DNA from: an uncultured Coprococcus sp.
Lineage (GTDB): Bacteria > Bacillota > Clostridia > Lachnospirales > Lachnospiraceae
DNA length: 14,802 nt
Assembly: GCA_934247115.1 (NCBI GenBank)
Contig: CAKQIY010000037.1
Coordinates: 1-14,802 of the forward strand
Direction of reading: 5' to 3'
This document shows positions 8,691 to 14,802 of the stretch, piece by piece. The notes below the pieces were generated by a model that was given only the letters and a program-made list of their open reading frames with translations, searched no databases and was not told the DNA's origin. Within the stretch, counting starts at the first letter, position 1. Every line of letters starts with the position of its first letter. Made by a program: the position numbers and the translations under genes.

Positions 8691-9449
8691 TCAGCGTTCC
8701 TTCATTATCTCTGCAGCCTCTGCAAGCTGGTCAAGAGTATTTACTCCCCTTATCTGATCCGCATCATCCATTGGAACTGCATCAACAGGAAGTCCCATGG
8801 CCTTTATCAGCCCTATGGCATCAGGAAGATAATACTCTCCCTGGGCATTGTCGTTCGAGATCTTTCCAAGTGCTGTCTGGAGTGCATCGCAGTTGAATAT
8901 ATACATACCGGAATTCACCTCGTGTACCTTCTGCTCCTCTTCAGTTGCATCCTTCTGCTCAACTATCCGATCAAGGCCCTGATCATCCCTGATGATCCTT
9001 CCATATCCAAACGGATCATCAAGCATGGCTGAGATAACAGTCACTCCATTGCCGCCTGCTCTGTGCTGCTCTATGGCAGTCTTGAGCGTATCACCTGTCA
9101 CGAGAGGGGTATCTCCACACAGAACCACCACATCTCCATCATGACCTATAAAATCAGATGCGCACTTCACCGCATGTCCAGTTCCAAGCTGCTCCTTCTG
9201 CACTGCATATCTTATAACCTTATCTACCACGTCAGACTGTCCAAGTCCTCTGTACACGGACTCCACACACTGTCTGACCTCCTCGCCTTTATATCCCACG
9301 ATAACGCATACCTCATCGCATCCGGCTGACCTTGCGGCCTCTATAGAATAATATACCATAGGTCTGCCAAGCACCTCATGCACGACCTTCGGCTTCTCTG
9401 ACTTCATCCTTGTTCCCTTGCCTGCTGCAAGAATTACGGACTTTAACAT
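8691..9449 (-). CDS. glmU: GlmU-type UDP-GlcNAc pyrophosphorylase, single domain (no acetyltransferase)
   Basis: It probably makes UDP-N-acetylglucosamine from UTP and GlcNAc-1-phosphate, the precursor for peptidoglycan. The 252-residue protein carries the complete nucleotidyltransferase fold: LAAGKGTRMKSEKPK (7-21), QKEQLGTGHAV, LCGDTPL, GYGRIIRD, VEQKDAT, EVNSGMYIF and NDNAQGEYYLPD. It stops at IRGVNTLDQLAEAAEIMKER, exactly where bifunctional GlmU (about 455 residues) would enter its left-handed beta-helix acetyltransferase domain, which is absent here. The start at 9449 is chosen from family alignment and an AAGGGGG site at 9458-9464. The open frame continues upstream to 9602, but that overlaps the promoter -35. 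Context (spoVG upstream, pth and mfd downstream) supports orthology to glmU. Confidence 0.88.
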   Translation of the reverse strand: MLKSVILAAGKGTRMKSEKPKVVHEVLGRPMVYYSIEAARSAGCDEVCVIVGYKGEEVRQCVESVYRGLGQSDVVDKVIRYAVQKEQLGTGHAVKCASDFIGHDGDVVVLCGDTPLVTGDTLKTAIEQHRAGGNGVTVISAMLDDPFGYGRIIRDDQGLDRIVEQKDATEEEQKVHEVNSGMYIFNCDALQTALGKISNDNAQGEYYLPDAIGLIKAMGLPVDAVPMDDADQIRGVNTLDQLAEAAEIMKER

Positions 9450-9454
9450 ATATA

Positions 9455-9472
9455 GGTCCCCCTTATGAAATA
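9455..9472 (-). repeat. 18-bp direct repeat, copy 2 (contains glmU ribosome binding site)
   Basis: TATTTCATAAGGGGGACC on the minus strand is identical to the copy at 9545-9562, exactly 90 bp away. AAGGGGG within it is the likely ribosome binding site of the glmU-type gene. Confidence 0.9.
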
Positions 9473-9544
9473 AAATGGAGCAGACGCATTCCATGCGCTC
9501 CGCGCGGCGTCTGCATGCTTCATAAGAAATCCCCCGCTTTCGCG

Positions 9545-9562
9545 GGTCCCCCTTATGAAATA
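9545..9562 (-). repeat. 18-bp direct repeat, copy 1
   Basis: This is identical to 9455-9472 and lies just downstream of the predicted transcription start. No start codon follows it at a useful distance, so it is not an obvious ribosome binding site here. Its TTCATAAG part is complementary to 9519-9526. Confidence 0.9.
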
Positions 9563-9573
9563 TTCTGCTGACA

Positions 9574-9602
9574 ATTTTACTGTATAGACTGGTATTTTTC
9601 AA
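9574..9602 (-). promoter_or_regulatory. Predicted sigma-A promoter of the glmU-pth-mfd-prsA-dut operon
   Basis: On the minus strand TTGAAA (9602-9597) and TAAAAT (9579-9574) are 17 bp apart, each five of six matches to consensus. It lies directly after the spoVG terminator, so the glmU operon would have its own start independent of spoVG. Confidence 0.65.
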
Positions 9603-9608
9603 CTACAT

Positions 9609-9643
9609 AAAAATATCAGCCACTGTATACATACAGTGGCTGA
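9609..9643 (-). terminator. Intrinsic terminator after spoVG
   Basis: A perfect 12-bp inverted repeat, TCAGCCACTGTA (9616-9627) with 9632-9643 and a 4-nt loop, is followed on the minus strand by a U-rich run (9615-9609). It ends the glgC-glgD-spoVG transcript. Confidence 0.9.
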
Positions 9644-9676
9644 CCGTACAATTTCTTCTCATATTGATCCCGGAAT

Positions 9677-9937
9677 TTACTCCTCCACGGATTCGCGATA
9701 CTTATCAAGTATCATTTTCTGCAGACGCTCTCTTGTCGCCGTGTTGATAGGATGAGCAATATCCCTATACTCTCCATCTGATGCCTTTCTGCTAGGCATG
9801 GCAATGAACATTCCCTTCTCTCCTTCAATGATCTTAATGTCATGAACCACGAACTCGTCGTCGATGGTGATGGAGACAACAGCCTTCATCTTTCCTTCCT
9901 TCTCAACACTTCTAATTCTAATATCAGTTATCTGCAC
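9677..9937 (-). CDS. spoVG: SpoVG family regulatory protein
   Basis: SpoVG is a small nucleic-acid-binding regulator, named for a sporulation role in Bacillus and broadly conserved as a post-transcriptional or transcriptional regulator in Firmicutes. The 86-residue protein shows the family pattern MQITDIRIRSV, MKAVVSITIDDEFVVHDIKII, the GMFIAMPSRK core and HPINTATRERLQ. B. subtilis SpoVG is about ten residues longer, at the C-terminus. The start codon is GTG, supported by AAGGGGG upstream (around 9947-9953). It lies 78 bp after glgD with no convincing terminator between them, so co-transcription with glgCD is possible. Its place before glmU repeats the B. subtilis order. Whether the host sporulates cannot be told. 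Confidence 0.95.
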   Translation of the reverse strand: MQITDIRIRSVEKEGKMKAVVSITIDDEFVVHDIKIIEGEKGMFIAMPSRKASDGEYRDIAHPINTATRERLQKMILDKYRESVEE

Positions 9938-10015
9938 CTGATTACCCCCTTAAACCCTGACGCCGCCATGATCCCACTCACAGCTTGTCTTTTGTACTAC
10001 TAAAAAATCACGCCT

Positions 10016-11140
10016 TTACAGCGCATATCTGAAATTCTTCTCCACTATAACCTTTATATCGTCCGGTGTTCCCTGATGTACTGTGTTCGCACGAAGAGTA
10101 TCTCTGCTCTCCACGATACAGTTCTCAATGATAGAATTGTCACCGATATTCACATCATTCAGAATGATTGAATTCCTGATCACACAGTTGTTGCCGATAT
10201 AAACCTTCTTGAATATGACTGAATTCTCAACAGTACCATTGATGATACAGCCGCTTGCTATCAGACTGTTGTTGACAACAGCTTCAGCATTGTACTTTGC
10301 AGGCGGAAGATCATCTACTCTTGAGTAGATATCCGGATGCTGCTTGAAGAAGAAGTCCCTTACATCCTTCTTGAGGAAATCCATATTAGCTCTGTAATAT
10401 GACTCCTTGGTTCCTATATTTCTCCAGTAGCTGTCCATCTTGTATCCGTATATTCTCTTGACACCCTTATATCTCACGAGAATATCTCTTACGAAGTCAT
10501 TTCTTCCTTCATTGGCACATGTCTCAAGGAGCTCAATGAGCTGTCTTCTTCTTATGACATATACTCCTATAGATACTGTATTGGTTCCGGCTACGAGCGG
10601 CTTCTCTTCAAAGTCTATGATACGGCCATCGTCGTTCATCTTGATAACACCGAATCTGTTGATATCATCCTCACCCGGCGCCATGTCCTTACATACAACT
10701 GTAATATCTGCACCATTGCTTATATGCTCCTCAAGAACCTTGTTGTAATCCAGCTTGTAGATTCCATCACCTGATGCGATAACTACATATGGCTCATGGC
10801 TCTCCTTGAGGAACTTGATATTCTGATAAAGTGCATCTGCTGTTCCCTTATACCAGTAGCTGTTGGCTGCGGTTATGGTAGGTGTGAAAATGAACAGGCC
10901 CCCCTGCTTTCTTCCGAAATCCCACCACTTGCTTGAGTTCAGATGCTCATTCAGTGATCTTGTATTGTACTGTGTAAATACCGCTACCTTCTGTATATGA
11001 GAATTGGTCATATTAGAAAGTGCGAAATCAATTGCTCTGTAGCTTCCTGTGATAGGCATGGCTGCAACGGCTCTCTTAGCTGAAAGATCTCCCAGCTTAT
11101 TGCTGTTACCACCTGCCAGAATAATTCCTAATGCTCTCAT
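10016..11140 (-). CDS. glgD: GlgD, regulatory (non-catalytic) ADP-glucose pyrophosphorylase subunit
   Basis: GlgD partners GlgC in Firmicutes glycogen synthesis; the pair is more active than GlgC alone. The 374-residue protein has the nucleotidyltransferase fold with degraded catalytic positions. Where GlgC has GGQGSRLG and AKPAV, GlgD has GGNSNKLG (K15 for Arg) and AVAAM (V25 for Lys). SGDGIYKLDY and FEEKP are kept, and the C-terminus has left-handed beta-helix repeats (NNCVIRNSIILNDVNIGDN). It starts 2 bp after the glgC stop with its AGGTGA site inside the end of glgC, which implies translational coupling and balanced subunit synthesis. Confidence 0.95.
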   Translation of the reverse strand: MRALGIILAGGNSNKLGDLSAKRAVAAMPITGSYRAIDFALSNMTNSHIQKVAVFTQYNTRSLNEHLNSSKWWDFGRKQGGLFIFTPTITAANSYWYKGTADALYQNIKFLKESHEPYVVIASGDGIYKLDYNKVLEEHISNGADITVVCKDMAPGEDDINRFGVIKMNDDGRIIDFEEKPLVAGTNTVSIGVYVIRRRQLIELLETCANEGRNDFVRDILVRYKGVKRIYGYKMDSYWRNIGTKESYYRANMDFLKKDVRDFFFKQHPDIYSRVDDLPPAKYNAEAVVNNSLIASGCIINGTVENSVIFKKVYIGNNCVIRNSIILNDVNIGDNSIIENCIVESRDTLRANTVHQGTPDDIKVIVEKNFRYAL

Positions 11141-11142
11141 GT

Positions 11143-12411
11143 CTACTCACCTGCCTTTATAATACTACCGCCACTTGGGAGCTGTCCGTCCGGATAATCA
11201 GACATATCTGTATCTCCAAATATAGCAGTGTTCTTTCCTATTGTTACGCCCTCAGGTATAACTGAGTTCTCACCTATAGTTACAAGGCCAAATGCGTAGA
11301 TATTAGGCTTCATCTCATTGACTGCCTCCTCGCCAACACCAAGCTTGGCATTTGCTCCAACCTTTACGTTCTCAGCTATGATACCCTTTTCAACATAAGC
11401 ACCGGCTTCAATCGTAACCCCATTCATTATAATTGAATCCTTAACGACTGCTCCCTCGCCTATGGTTACACAGGAACCTATAACTGAATTCTCAACCGTA
11501 CCATATATCTCGGTTCCCTCTCCGATGATACACTTTGTCACCTTGGCTGATTCGTCTATGTACTGAGGTGGTATGGCATCTGTCTTGGTATATATCTTCC
11601 AGAACTCCTCATAGAGGTTGAACTCAGGAACAATATCCACCAGCTCCATATTGGCCTCCCAATATGAACCAAGAGTTCCTACATCCTTCCAGTAGCCCTT
11701 GAAATCGTATGCACAGATCTTGTTGCCATTCTCATGACAATATGGAATGATATGCTTACCAAAATCACATCCCGGCTGATCCTTCATTGTGACAAGTGCC
11801 TCACGCAGGATCTTCCAGTTGAATATATATATACCCATGGAAGCCTTATTGCTTCGTGGATTCTCCGGTTTCTCCTCGAACTCGGAGATGATTCCGTCAT
11901 CGTTGGTTATAACAACTCCGAAACGGCTTGCCTCCTCCCAAGGAACCTGGTATGTTGCCAGGGTTACATCAGCATTCATGGACTTATGATATTCAAGCAT
12001 ATGCTCATAATCCATCTTGTAGATATGATCTCCCGAAAGTATAAGCACATAGTCCGGATTGTAATAATCAATGAACTCTATGTTCTGATAAATGGCATTC
12101 GCTGTACCGGTATACCATTCACTGTTATTGCTCTTCTCATATGGTGGAAGAACTGTAACACCACCGATATTTCTATCCAGATCCCATGGAATACCTATTC
12201 CGATGTGCTGATTAAGTCTGAGTGGTCTGTACTGTGTAAGTACACCAACTGTGTCAATCCCCGAGTTGATACAGTTACTCAGTGGGAAATCGATTATCTT
12301 GTATTTGCCGCCAAATGCTACGGCTGGCTTGGCAAGCTTGGATGTAAGAACCCCAAGACGGCTGCCCTGTCCGCCCGCAAGAAGCATGGCGATCATCTCT
12401 TTTTTAATCAT
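11143..12411 (-). CDS. glgC: Glucose-1-phosphate adenylyltransferase (ADP-glucose pyrophosphorylase)
   Basis: GlgC makes ADP-glucose from ATP and glucose-1-phosphate, the committed step of glycogen synthesis. The protein shows LAGGQGSRLG (R18), SKLAKPAV (K28), the WYTGTANAIYQN motif, SGDHIYKMDY with the catalytic Asp region, and EFEEKPENPRSNKASMGIY for glucose-phosphate binding, followed by beta-helix repeats. I choose the ATG at 12411 (422 residues, MIKKEMIAMLLAGG) because AGGTGA lies 5 nt upstream; an in-frame TTG 21 bp further upstream has no such support. It is first in the glgC-glgD(-spoVG) unit and is preceded by two good promoters. Confidence 0.97.
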   Translation of the reverse strand: MIKKEMIAMLLAGGQGSRLGVLTSKLAKPAVAFGGKYKIIDFPLSNCINSGIDTVGVLTQYRPLRLNQHIGIGIPWDLDRNIGGVTVLPPYEKSNNSEWYTGTANAIYQNIEFIDYYNPDYVLILSGDHIYKMDYEHMLEYHKSMNADVTLATYQVPWEEASRFGVVITNDDGIISEFEEKPENPRSNKASMGIYIFNWKILREALVTMKDQPGCDFGKHIIPYCHENGNKICAYDFKGYWKDVGTLGSYWEANMELVDIVPEFNLYEEFWKIYTKTDAIPPQYIDESAKVTKCIIGEGTEIYGTVENSVIGSCVTIGEGAVVKDSIIMNGVTIEAGAYVEKGIIAENVKVGANAKLGVGEEAVNEMKPNIYAFGLVTIGENSVIPEGVTIGKNTAIFGDTDMSDYPDGQLPSGGSIIKAGE

Positions 12412-12444
12412 GTAAGTCACCTCTCCATGCAAAATTATAAAGTC

Positions 12445-12472
12445 ATTATACCATTCTTTTTATAATAATCAA
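12445..12472 (-). promoter_or_regulatory. Predicted proximal glgC promoter (extended -10)
   Basis: On the minus strand TTGATT (12472-12467) is followed after 16 bp by a perfect TATAAT (12450-12445) preceded by TGG, an extended -10. The start would be near 12438, giving a short 27-nt leader. Confidence 0.65.
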
Positions 12473-12538
12473 AGTTTTTTATGCATTTTCACAAAAAGAA
12501 TGCGCATTTTCCGATTTTTTTAAACATTTTTTACTCAG

Positions 12539-12568
12539 AGTATATTTTTTCTTGATGAAATTTGTCAA
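12539..12568 (-). promoter_or_regulatory. Predicted distal glgC promoter
   Basis: On the minus strand a perfect TTGACA (12568-12563) and TATACT (12544-12539) are 18 bp apart. The start would be near 12532, about 120 nt upstream of glgC. Between this and the proximal promoter lie a 10-bp palindrome AATGCGCATT (12499-12508) and two GCATTTTC copies (12483-12490 and 12504-12511) 21 bp apart, possible regulator contacts. Confidence 0.55.
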
Positions 12569-12606
12569 TATATCTGTATTTGTTTTAGTTATAAAGCACT
12601 TAGAAC

Positions 12607-12636
12607 TTTTCATGCAATGAGATTTGAGTGTATAAT
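12607..12636 (+). promoter_or_regulatory. Possible promoter of the asparaginase gene
   Basis: TTTTCA (12607-12612) and a perfect TATAAT (12631-12636) are 18 bp apart. A weaker alternative is TTGTAT (12648-12653) with TATTAT (12670-12675). Either would serve the rightward gene at 12732. The 320-bp divergent intergenic region otherwise holds the two glgC promoters and no gene that I can see. Confidence 0.4.
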
Positions 12637-12731
12637 AACAGATAAGATTGTATCAATACGTAGATTTTGTATTATACTATCCCATAAAGGTGCCAGACAA
12701 AAGATAAGCATTTATACAAGGAGTAATATAT

Positions 12732-14351
12732 ATGTCAGAAATACTTGTAAAAGAATACCGTGGAAATATCGTGGAGAATGTCCATTGCGGTTCCATCGCA
12801 ATAGTCTCATCCACAGGAGATACCATCGCCTATCTGGGTGATATCGAAAAGCAGACCTTTATGCGCTCTGCCAGCAAACCTATTCAGGTTCTGCCCACTC
12901 TGCTTGCAGGACTGCATAGGAGATTCAACCTGACTGACGAGGATGTCGCCATGTTCAACTCCTCCCACTGGGGCAGCAACCATCACATATTTGTGCTTGA
13001 GGAGATATCAAGAAAGACCGGGATCAATCCGGAGGACATGATCATGAAGCCATGCAGCTCCACATCGGCATCTGCACTGGCCGCCAAACTCACTGACAGG
13101 ACAAAGCTGCACCCGAGACAGGGGCAGAGCAAGCTGCAGCACTGCTGTTCAGGCAAGCATTTCAGTCTGATGCTCCTGCAGAGAGAACTCACTGGCAAGC
13201 CTGACGGATATCATCTGAAGGATTCTCCTGTACAGCAGCAGATCATCAACTTCATATCCATGCTCAGCCAGACTCCTACCTATAAGATAGGTCTTGGAAT
13301 CGACGGCTGCGGCGTTCCAGTATTTGCCCTGCCGCTCAGAAGTATCGCCATGTCCTACGCCAAGCTCATGGATCCGTTCAGTCTCTCCAACGAGCTGCGC
13401 GAGACCATTGATTATAATTTCTCATGCATACACCGTTATCCTGAGAAGATCAATGACTATGGAACACCTTCTTATTATATTAACCAGAACCCGGATCTAA
13501 TCATGAAGGATGGTTCAAGAGGTGTCATATGTATGGCCATCAAGAGCATGAAGCTGGGAATCGCCGTGAAGCTTGAAGACGGATGGACCGACGAATTCCA
13601 GGGGCTTATCATCGCCAACATACTCGAGCAGCTTAAGTACGACGACACCGATCTTATCGAAAAGCTGAAAAACTGCTACACAACAAAGCTGTATAATGAC
13701 TGCGGCATAGAGGTTGGCCACTCAGAGGTAGATTTCAAACTGGATATAGATCCAACTTTCTTTGAAAAGCCTGAGGAATATATTCCGTCCGATGAGACCG
13801 GAAGCAGCTCAGCCGTCTCCGGCCAAGGCAGAAACGACCTGCCAGCTGACGGCTATGACCCCGACAAAGACAGTGCGTTCAACGATGAATATGAAGCTGA
13901 CAGGGACAGTGCATTCAGCAGCGAATATGAGCCTGATAAAGACAGTGCGTTCTCAGATGTACACAATCACGAAAATGCAGATTCTGACGACGAAGATGCG
14001 ATCATCGATGATATACTTGCAAAGAACGAGGATTCCGCCAGCGCCGATACTCCTGTGCAGGAGATGTCAGACGAGGAGCAGCGTATACTTCGCAACAGAA
14101 AATCAATACTTGGAATGACAGTTGTAAAGCCTTCGGCGAACAAGACATTCATCAGTAATCCAAGAGAGGATCCTATAAATGCCATACCACAGCAGAAGCT
14201 CCACGATACAGATGACGACGCATCGTTTTCAACGTGCGCAGGATCCGCACCGGATACAGAAGCGACCTCTGCTGCGCCTGCATTTTCTGGAGAATACTCT
14301 AACCGTGAGATAAAATCGGCCAATATACTCTCCCAGAAGAAGAGAGACTGA
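12732..14351 (+). CDS. Asparaginase (AnsA / Rhizobium etli type) with long acidic C-terminal extension
   Basis: This cytoplasmic enzyme (no signal peptide) likely hydrolyses asparagine to aspartate and ammonia. Residues 1-338 match the asparaginase II family of the Rhizobium etli type: MRSASKP with a Ser-x-x-Lys pair (S46, K49), NSSHWG (S78), CCSGKH (C139, K142) and GIDGCGVP (D191, C193). These match residues that form the nucleophile and zinc site in the Rhizobium enzyme, as I recall it. The family usually ends near 330-350 residues, but this protein continues about 200 residues as an acidic, Ser/Asp/Glu-rich tail. The tail has three 12-residue repeats at 375-410 (YDPDKDSAFNDE, YEADRDSAFSSE, YEPDKDSAFSDV) and a more ordered-looking stretch EEQRILRNRKSILGMTVVK. 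The ribosome binding site AAGGAG is at 12718-12723. The gene is monocistronic between the glgC promoter region and a terminator. Confidence 0.88.
   Translation: MSEILVKEYRGNIVENVHCGSIAIVSSTGDTIAYLGDIEKQTFMRSASKPIQVLPTLLAGLHRRFNLTDEDVAMFNSSHWGSNHHIFVLEEISRKTGINPEDMIMKPCSSTSASALAAKLTDRTKLHPRQGQSKLQHCCSGKHFSLMLLQRELTGKPDGYHLKDSPVQQQIINFISMLSQTPTYKIGLGIDGCGVPVFALPLRSIAMSYAKLMDPFSLSNELRETIDYNFSCIHRYPEKINDYGTPSYYINQNPDLIMKDGSRGVICMAIKSMKLGIAVKLEDGWTDEFQGLIIANILEQLKYDDTDLIEKLKNCYTTKLYNDCGIEVGHSEVDFKLDIDPTFFEKPEEYIPSDETGSSSAVSGQGRNDLPADGYDPDKDSAFNDEYEADRDSAFSSEYEPDKDSAFSDVHNHENADSDDEDAIIDDILAKNEDSASADTPVQEMSDEEQRILRNRKSILGMTVVKPSANKTFISNPREDPINAIPQQKLHDTDDDASFSTCAGSAPDTEATSAAPAFSGEYSNREIKSANILSQKKRD
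13854..13961 (+). repeat. Three in-frame 36-bp tandem repeats in the asparaginase tail
   Basis: Units at 13854-13889, 13890-13925 and 13926-13961 each encode Y-(D/E)-x-D-(K/R)-D-S-A-F plus three residues. The copies are degenerate at DNA level, with changes mostly at third positions and in the last three codons, suggesting an old duplication under coding constraint. Confidence 0.85.
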
Positions 14352-14397
14352 CACAGAGAAATAAAGGCATAAACACCTGATAATGCCTGCACATACC

Positions 14398-14453
14398 AAA
14401 AGACCGATACTCATACTCCGCATCCAATATGCGTTTATGTGCACCGGTCTTTT
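14398..14453. terminator. Bidirectional terminator between the asparaginase gene and the PerR-like gene
   Basis: AAAAGACCG (14398-14406) pairs with CGGTCTTTT (14445-14453). The loop contains an inner perfect hairpin CGCAT-CCAAT-ATGCG (14419-14433). A/T runs at both ends suit convergent genes. A weaker 6-bp hairpin (14365-14370 with 14383-14388) lies upstream. Confidence 0.75.
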
Positions 14454-14463
14454 ATCATCTCAA

Positions 14464-14802
14464 TCACAGACTTTTCAGACTCTCCTTACAAGATAGGCAT
14501 ATCCCGATAAATTCCAGGTTGTGTGACAATATGACAAATTCACTGTCCGCCTCCACCCCCATCTGCGTGATGGAATCCTGATACGGAAGCTCACTGTCAA
14601 ATATCCTGTCACATACCTTGCAGCGTATGTGATAGTGGTTCTCCGTATTGCCATCAAAATGCTCCATCTTGTCTCCAGAATACACATTCATGACAATCCC
14701 ATCATCAACCGCATCAGAGAGCACCCTGTACACAGTTGATTTGCCTATCTTATATCCTCTCTTTTCCAGTTCATCTATCAGACTCTGGACTGTAGGATGA
14801 GT
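14464..14802 (-). CDS. PerR-like Fur-family transcription regulator (5' end outside window)
   Basis: This is the C-terminal 112 residues of a metal-dependent repressor; about 35 N-terminal residues lie beyond the window edge. Visible are the end of the DNA-binding domain (THPTVQSLIDELEKRGY...STVYRVL) and the dimer domain. With numbering from the first visible residue, H2, D50, H56, H58 and D69 stand at a constant offset of 35 from the B. subtilis PerR regulatory ligands H37, D85, H91, H93 and D104. C61/C64 and C102/C105 match the structural zinc site. Asp rather than Glu at the D104 position points to PerR (peroxide sensing) over Fur. A Fur/Zur-type role cannot be excluded without the N-terminus and regulon. 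The open frame runs unbroken to 14802; a GTG at 14733 is internal, not the start. Confidence 0.88.
   Translation of the reverse strand, partial: THPTVQSLIDELEKRGYKIGKSTVYRVLSDAVDDGIVMNVYSGDKMEHFDGNTENHYHIRCKVCDRIFDSELPYQDSITQMGVEADSEFVILSHNLEFIGICLSCKESLKSL

Larger units (their letters stand above)
9450..9567 (-). promoter_or_regulatory. Structured 5' leader of the glmU operon with two repeat copies
   Basis: The predicted transcript starts near 9567 and carries about 117 nt before the start codon. In order it has repeat copy 1, a CCCGC-GAAA-GCGGG hairpin with a GNRA tetraloop (9533-9546), the complementary arm CTTATGAA (9519-9526), an 8-bp hairpin (9480-9487 with 9507-9514, inner GCGC/GCGC stem), and repeat copy 2 containing the ribosome binding site. 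The CTTATGAA arm can pair with either copy (9552-9559 or 9462-9469); the second option would cover the start of the Shine-Dalgarno. Regulation is inference. Confidence 0.5.

Noticed and set aside
9450..9602. N-terminal extension of the glmU-type protein (in-frame ATG at 9602, another at 9494)
   Set aside because: The 9602 ATG overlaps the predicted -35 element and cannot be in the transcript; the 9494 ATG has a poorly spaced ribosome binding site; family alignment starts at MLKSVILAAG (9449).
9938..10015. Possible sigma-H or sigma-A promoter for spoVG
   Set aside because: I could not find a -35/-10 pair of acceptable quality; spoVG may instead be read through from glgCD.
11734..12465. Rightward open frame of 243 codons antisense to glgC
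   Set aside because: It is fully explained as a shadow of glgC, with no ribosome binding site or motif.
13854..13961. Tandem repeats considered as a CRISPR or minisatellite
   Set aside because: The units are adjacent without spacers, in frame and coding; they are protein repeats.

Overview
The window looks chromosomal and comes from a Gram-positive, strictly anaerobic or microaerophilic member of the Firmicutes, most likely class Clostridia and plausibly Lachnospiraceae. This is inferred from the oxygen-sensitive class III ribonucleotide reductase pair (nrdD/nrdG), SpoVG next to glmU and pth-mfd (the Bacillus/Clostridium order), the paired GlgC/GlgD subunits, a PerR-type Fur regulator, a lipobox-bearing PrsA-like protein, strong GGAGG-type ribosome binding sites and moderate-to-low GC intergenic DNA. 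Species cannot be fixed from sequence alone.

Layout. 21-2902 (+): nrdD and nrdG, the anaerobic ribonucleotide reductase and its radical-SAM activase, separated by 218 bp holding a good promoter and a hairpin/U-tract. 2901-2953: strong bidirectional terminator against the convergent leftward operon. 9449-2952 (-): glmU-type uridylyltransferase, pth, mfd, a PrsA/SurA-like lipoprotein and dut, tightly packed and probably one operon started by a promoter at 9574-9602 with a structured, repeat-containing leader. 12411-9677 (-): glgC, glgD and spoVG, ending in a clean intrinsic terminator at 9609-9643. 12412-12731: divergent AT-rich promoter region. 12732-14351 (+): an AnsA-type asparaginase with an unusual long acidic tail. 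14398-14453: bidirectional terminator. 14464-14802 (-): 3' part of a PerR-like regulator cut by the window edge.

Functionally the window is mostly housekeeping: deoxynucleotide supply and dUTP clearance (nrdDG, dut), cell-wall precursor synthesis (glmU), recycling of stalled peptidyl-tRNA and stalled transcription (pth, mfd), extracytoplasmic folding (PrsA-like), glycogen synthesis (glgCD) and asparagine catabolism. I found no CRISPR array, transposase, phage gene, toxin-antitoxin pair, defence system, rRNA or tRNA. The most unusual items are the single-domain glmU product, the glmU leader with two copies of an 18-bp repeat able to form alternative pairings, and the acidic repeat-bearing C-terminal extension of the asparaginase. 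I see no evidence for a wholly new multi-gene system.
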